Of a stretch of DNA of 64,000 nt, positions 57,901 through 64,000 are shown piece by piece. Both the position numbers and the translations under genes were made by a program. The stretch comes from Umbelopsis isabellina (lineage: Eukaryota > Mucoromycota > Umbelopsidomycetes > Umbelopsidales > Umbelopsidaceae), in NCBI GenBank assembly GCA_016758905.1, contig JAEPQZ010000013.1, positions 124,001 to 188,000 on the forward strand. Direction: 5' to 3'. Each line of letters begins with the position of its first letter. Position 1 is the first letter of the stretch. The notes below the pieces were generated by a model. It was given only the letters and a program-made list of their open reading frames with translations, searched no databases and had not been told where the DNA came from.

Positions 57901-60900
57901 ATGCAAGACGATGCTGATTCCGAGGTTGAGGTTGGCATTCTGAAGAGCATCAAGGATGGTGGTACACTACAGGGTGTGTTTATGTTTCCGAGAACTCACT
58001 TTATCCTGTGTTGACACTTACATTTACTACCTTTTCCAGCACTTGAGAAGATTGCTAGTTTGCTGTTGCGTCTAGGACCGCGATTGAAGCAGCCTTTCAT
58101 ATTTTCAAGTCTAGCTACTCAAGTCGTATACACAGTGTCTAGGGAGAAATCTGTAGAGAAGGGGAACGCATATGCTAACTTTACACTCGACGTCCTGACA
58201 CAGTTGAGAAGAACACATCGAACAACAGCTAAAACGTTTATGCATCGCTTGGTCGCCTTATATGCATGTAAGTTCATGGCTAATCATGATTATTCTGTTC
58301 CAAGTAACTTATACAAATCTACTATAAGGCATTATACAGCGGATTACCATCGATCCATCTTCATACCCGATCACTCTTCAGGTTTGTACATCGTTGGTAA
58401 CTCAAATGTAATGCATCATTAGGATTAACAACTTCATGAAGATTGAAGAAGAATCAGGGATATCTTTAGAATCTTTTGAAGCAGCTGCAAGTACATGTCA
58501 GATTATGCTCATTGTATTCTCGTCGGTAATGAAGCACGTGCCAGATTGCCTATGCGACATCCATCCTCAACTTGTCAGCATCATCACGCAAACCTTATCT
58601 CTCGTATCCTTGGAGAATTTACAACCCTATCATAGACGAATATGTGCAGATCTAATAAAGGTAAGATGGCATATACTAAGTACAGCACTATGACAAGCAT
58701 TTCTAATATACCTTGTTAGCATACAATCGAACTACTGCGCCACACTACTGAATTTCAAAGTGGCCCTTCAGAGATCTACGATATTGAACTACTATTTGAA
58801 GTGATGGCTCTGCTTTTGAACCGCCTGCTGATCTTGTTCGAAGAAAGGTACTAATATCTCCATAAAGCATATTCAATCGCAATGGATCATACATCTCATT
58901 CATGCAATCAATAGATGGGATGATCAACTGTTATACGACATCGGCACAGTGTTCTTAGCCCAACTGGAAAAATCTGAACCGTTTTGCCCGACTACTAGCT
59001 CGACTTTGCACTCTAACACCCAAAAGCTTATCAATTCCATGATTAGTTTGCCGAATATACCAATTGCTGTTATGGTAAGGCAGGTTTTAATTGTTTGCGC
59101 TCTTTGTATAATTCATTTTAACACAGCCCGTGACAGGAAGCGATATGCTTGCTAGCATCTAAAATTATGGAAGTTACAAGCATCAGATTTCAGAACATAT
59201 CGACATGTATAGACATATGTCACAGGCATCCTGAGCTTCAAATAGTGGGAGTTCGATTAAGTTTTATTACGGAAATGGGAATGTTAGATCACAAAGGTAT
59301 AAGTCATAGAAAGGTAAGGAGCTAATATCTTAAAGTATCTTGGGAAACTTGATTTATCGGTTGAATCAACCATTAAATCATTAAAAATAATAGAGGGCGG
59401 CCGAGAACATGGACAACTTTATCCCAAATAAGCATGCGAGAGTTCAATTGGTAAAGGGCATCTCCACAAATGACATTACTTTACATGGAATACTGACAGT
59501 ATCTATCTAGCGGAAAGAAATTGCTGGTAAATTGCTCCCTTCACTGATAGCCAACATATTAAACTCCTCCAACTCTCATGAACGAAGAAAGTACTGCGAT
59601 CAGGCAAGCTCATTTTTGTATAGAAGGCGTCGGGATTTGATGATATTACCTATATCTCTAACATCTTTAACTGCAGGTGGCCAATTTAGCAAATCATTTA
59701 CATCAAACAAAACGCCAGGTGTTGAATGCCTACGAAAAGCAATTATGCATTTTGGTGGCTAACAATCTAACCGTCGATCGACAGCTTATCAATGATATAG
59801 CATATTTATACGACCTTGACTTGGAAAGATTTCTCAGCTTTGCATGTCCTACGATGTTACCACATATTATAGTCGAACGAAGACGGTCAGGCGTAGATTT
59901 TCTGGTACATTATTTGAAGAACAGCTTATCAGCTCTATGCCTTCAGCATTCTTTTCAAATAACAAAGCATATTCTCGTTCAATTGCCGGATGAGAGATAT
60001 GTTGCTGCCATAGAATTCTTTGAGACTATCGCAAGTCCTAACACTAGTTTCCAAGACCTTATGAATTTATGTGAAGTACGTCTAGTATACAGTCTAGCTT
60101 TGGACCTTGGTGATATGGTTGTGCAACATCAGGTGAGTTTATGTTCTAAAGTCCATGTAGCTAACCCATTTACTAATTTTGAAATTAATACAAGACTGAA
60201 GTTGCCCTAGCTCGAATTACCAAATTCTGCCAGCTTGACAGCATTCCCAACCTGCTATCGACGCATATGCTAAACATCTTGATACGTATGGATGATCTGG
60301 TTGAAGACATTCAAAAAGGAGAGACCGATGCATCAGATATACAAGTTATGAAGTCTTTAAGATGGATTATTCAACAAATCGGTCCTGGCGTATGCGAGCA
60401 CATTAATTACGTAAAATTATTGTTCTTATTCCTGAACTATTTTGTAATATGGAACTCACTTACTAAGCTTAATCCTAATTAGATATCTGGTACTATCCTC
60501 GGCATATCACAGTGCTTAAATGGTCATGGTATCGCTGTTGATGCCTGGAAGAGCATTGTAGACATTCTTCTACCCGCAGATCGATCTAAACATTCCAATA
60601 TCATCGTGGGCTCTCTTGCTTCATTGGTTTGCAGATGCGAGGGAAAGGAAGTGGAGAAGGTAGTAAGGATGTTAAAGATACTTATAGCGACGGATGGCAA
60701 TGACGTGGAGAAATACGCCAGCATTTTGAATATTCCTAATCGACCTGAGTTAAAAGAGATACATGAGCTGATAGAGTCGAAGCGACGGGTAGTTCCACAC
60801 AAAGTAATGCTGCAGGATTGCATCAAGAGAGCATATGACGGGGATGTTGGTGAATTAGAAGTGGCTTTGCGAACCATATACAAGATTTTATCGACCACAG

Positions 60901-63900
60901 ATCAACCGGAACCAAACATAGGCATACTCGTTTTCCATGATTGGTTGACTGATGAATACAGAAGTGACTTGTACACTTTGCTTTTAGAGCTGTGCCAAAG
61001 GCACATAACCGAAGAATCCGTGCAAATATTAATTGCTAAATGCCTCGGCGCCATGGGAGCGACAGACGCGAAGCGTGTGAAAGTCGATATCAGTGATCAC
61101 CGTATCGTCGTCAAGCATAACTTTGTGGATATGGATGAAAACCGAGCATTTGCCCTTCACTTGATTCAAAATCACTTACATCGAGCACTTTTAGAATCAC
61201 AAAATGGTAATATTCAACGACGAGTGCAATACTCGATACAAGTGCTACTTCGTTATTGTGGCTTCGTTGCCGGAATGAATGGTCGCCAAGTATCACCAGC
61301 ATCGCAGAGACTATGGAATGGACTATCTCCCGTGGTCAAAACAGCTGTTACTCCTCTTCTTACATCTGCTTTAGCCAGTAATTGGACATGGCAGAAGAAG
61401 CACAAAATCATATATCCAACCTCTGAATCATTCGAGCAGTGGTTAATTGATTGGACTATGAGCTTGATCACAAGTTCTGAAGGACAGGCACATATGATAT
61501 TCAACAGCTGTTCACCATTGATTCTCACTAGAAACATCTCGTTAGCAACTTATTTAGCACCTCACGCTGTGTTGCACCATGTACTATCTGGTCGACAATC
61601 TGACATTTTGAATGAAATCCTCTCTGTATTGGAAACCACCATCGATCATTCTGAACAAAAAAGGCAGGCATGCTTGCAAATTATTGTCAATATTGTCGAA
61701 CATTGCAGCGTATGGGCTCAACGCATGAAGGGAAAGACGATTTCGCGATCACAGTCTGCTGCAATTGATGAAGTTGTCCACTTTATAGACTCCATACCAC
61801 ACGAGCGCATGGCAAGTGCAGCTTATCAATGTCAAGCGTACACCAGGGCATTGCTAGATATGGAGCAACATATCCGTGCTAAAGGCATGACAAACAAGTC
61901 GTACAAGCAACTCCAGAGAATTTACGCGCATTTAGATGATCCTGATGCCATGGCGGGCTTACGAATAAAATTTGCCCCTCCATATTCACAAGAACAAGAA
62001 TTACTACTCTTGGAGACCAACAGAAAATGGGACTTGGCTGAATACCACTATGACAAGCTCAACTTTGATGCCGATATGCAGCTGAAAGACATATACGGCC
62101 ATTTAAATTGTCTTCAGAAGCAAGGAAAATATGGTAAGCATTTACGTTTTAATGTATATCCTTATTTGGAGGCTGACCGTTCTTTTTCAAGAATCAATGC
62201 TATCTGTCGCTTCCAAATTCAAGAGATTGGATCCTAGTTTGAGTACGAAATTATATCCCTTCATGGTTGAAGCTGCATGGCATGAGAGGCAGTGGAGTCT
62301 TTTAAACATGCATTTGGCAGAAGTAACTGAACACACAACATCAACTAGGATTGCGCAAGTCGTAGCTTGCATGTACAATAATGATCGCCAAGGTGCGTAC
62401 AGATCTTTGCAACAAGCCCGTATACACTGTATAAAGCAACTGGCATCTGGCAAATTGAAGTCATACGTTGGGTCATATGACGATATCTTAAGTTTGCAAA
62501 TGTTATTCGAACTCGAAACTACTTATGCCGTGAATGAAGAACTTGGCCATAAGGCCAAAAGTCAATCACATCTCCTTATGACATCGGACTGGGAACAAAA
62601 ATTGAACTTAATGCCGTTTGGATCAAAATATCAGGGCCCTTTGTTAGACTTGAGGACAATCGCTCTAGAGTATCTGAAAAACTCGGATCAAAAAATACCG
62701 ATAGATTATTTTCTGATGAAGAATGATTTACAAAGGTGCAAAATCGCTAGGAAAGAGAACAACTTTGATGAAGCATACAAAGTTTTGGTGAATATTGAGT
62801 ACCAGCCTCCTAGCACCAACTCTTCCAACGAAGGTGTCATGAAGTGTATCGCTCGAGCCAAATATCTCTGGGACAGTGGTCAAAAAATGGATGCCGTTCA
62901 ATTTTTGTCTGGCCAACATCTAGAGCCGAAGATTCGTCTGCTACTGACACGCTGGAAGGAAGAAATGGGATTGCTCAGCTCAACAGAGTTACAAAAGGAA
63001 TACAAAAATTTGATATCTCGCTTTGAGAAATATGAGAATGCAAGTTTAAACTTCGCCAAAGATATTCAGAATGCACACTACCACCTTGGTCGATATTACG
63101 ATAGACTCCTCACGATATCTGAGGAAATAACGGAAGAAAAATATTTGGAAATAGCAAAATATGTTTGTTTGGAATACGTTCGAACACTCGAAGTCGGCAG
63201 CAAATACTTGTACAATGCTATGCCAAGGCTGTTGACGGTTTGGTTGGATTTAGGAACGTTTGTGTCTAATGACGAAGGTGGCAGTCAAGCAGAAATTCGT
63301 CAACTGTTCAACGATGTTACCAGTCGCGTTCAAGAGAATAAGATCTCGCCGCAACTTTGGTCTGTTGTATTGCCGAGATTAGTGTCACGTTTGGACCATC
63401 AAAATACCACAATATGCGGAGCACTTATGACTATCATCAAGAAGGTGTTTCAAGCGTATCCGAGCTCTAGTGTGTGGCACCTTATAGCTCATGCTAATAT
63501 TAGTGCTGGCATCAGTAGCGGCACCAGTAGTAGCACCAGTGTCGCTCAGAATGCATCAAGTAAAGCAAGAGCTGTGCGTTGCGAAAGGATTTTGAAGCAG
63601 ACAGGCGGTGGCGAAGAGGGACGTAAAATCTTGAAAATTGTCGATCAAGTAAAAAATCTTGTAATATGTTTGAAGCAACTTGCTTTACACCCATACGAAG
63701 CAAGTCCCTCAAGTCAACCGATAACATCAGCACTTTCTCAGGTTAGAGACATTGATATTTGCTTACCGATAGAAGCTGCACTCATGCCCACAGCAAACAA
63801 AATTGAGGATATACCCACCATCTCACGATTTGGCCCCAAAATATTGGTAATGTCATCTTTGCAAAAGCCGAGGCGAATCAGCATACTGGGTAGCAACGGT

Positions 63901-64000
63901 CAAGAATATCGATTTTTGTGTAAAGCGAATGATGACCTGCGTAAGGACGCACGGATGATGGAATTCAATGTCATGATCAACACTTTTCTAAAGAAAGATA
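57901..64000 (+). CDS. RAD3: ATR/Rad3/Mec1 checkpoint kinase, 3' end outside window
   Basis: A long multi-exon gene starting MQDDADSEVEVGILKSIKDG. The first 1600 residues are helical repeats of HEAT type (for example ALEKIASLLLRLGPRLKQPF). A FAT-type repeat region follows (KLYPFMVEAAWHERQWSLLN, LGRYYDRLL). The kinase N-lobe begins at the end: SLQKPRRISILGSNGQEYRF, then LCKANDDLRKDARMMEFNVM. SLQKPxxIxxxGSxGxxYxFLCKxxDDLRKDxRxMEFN is the ATR/Mec1/Rad3 signature, different from ATM and TOR. This apical kinase senses single-stranded DNA at damaged forks with its partner Rad26/ATRIP (a protein unrelated to the neighbouring CSB-type gene). The catalytic loop and FATC are cut off by the window end. 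Confidence 0.93.

Overview
The window is nuclear DNA of a filamentous fungus, most likely an early-diverging one (Mucoromycota, Mucorales-like). The genes are split by many short GT-AG introns (about 36-135 nt, mostly 50-70), spacing is tight, and base composition is AT-leaning. The gene set combines fungal-only items (ERMES Mmm1, Cwh43, ERG2 sterol isomerase) with ones lost in many yeasts (Gemin2, Cockayne syndrome B-type Rad26, a SMARCE1/BAF57-like protein). I place the phylum by inference; no rRNA or mitochondrial marker is present.

Layout, left to right. 1-445 (-): 5' part of an Asa1 WD40 gene. 1046-1434 (-): DPH3. 2164-4260 (+): PEX5. 4434-5403 (-): Gemin2. 5558-8908 (+): CWH43. 9045-10309 (+): unknown protein. 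10667-14093 (+): BRE1. 14140-15417 (-): aldo-keto reductase with a 7-nt microexon. 15856-17302 (-): SEN2. 17414-19478 (+): DPH2. 19479-20944: gene-poor, with one weak minus-strand candidate. 20945-22288 (+): homeodomain factor. 22797-26535 (-): DIS3. 27115-30816 (+): divergent protein O-mannosyltransferase. 31621-32358 (+): ERG2. 32682-34219 (+): unknown. 34476-35714 (-): ATP4. 35911-36583 (-): MPP6. 36938-38203 (+): MMM1. 38634-40424 (+): BAG-domain protein behind a heat-shock-type promoter. 41618-42295 (+): small GT31-like glycosyltransferase. 42458-43828 (-): SMARCE1-like subunit. 44653-48029 (+): RasGEF. 48748-49626 (+): adenylate kinase. 49748-50449 (+): deoxyribose-phosphate aldolase. 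50575-52773 (-): BCS1. 52911-57649 (+): RAD26/CSB. 57901-64000 (+): ATR/Rad3 kinase, cut by the window end.

Most genes are single-copy housekeeping genes. Some share pathways without forming a cluster: DPH2 and DPH3 (diphthamide on EF-2), DIS3 and MPP6 (nuclear RNA exosome), RAD26 and ATR (DNA damage response), Asa1 and ATR (the ASTRA/TTT axis matures PIKK kinases), and CWH43 and the PMT-like gene (GPI anchor and O-mannose in the secretory pathway). Several pairs are divergent over 110-160 bp and probably share promoters (Gemin2/CWH43, SEN2/DPH2, BCS1/RAD26).

I found no transposon, viral element, CRISPR array, rRNA or convincing tRNA. The points most worth a second look are the PMT-like enzyme that lacks the usual acidic loop-1 pair and has an in-frame open tail after its stop codon, the fungal SMARCE1-like protein without an HMG box, the 7-nt microexon, the heat-shock promoter in front of the BAG gene, and several conserved-looking genes of unknown function. 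Splice sites were assigned by eye from GT-AG sites, reading-frame phase and family motifs, and are not transcript-supported.
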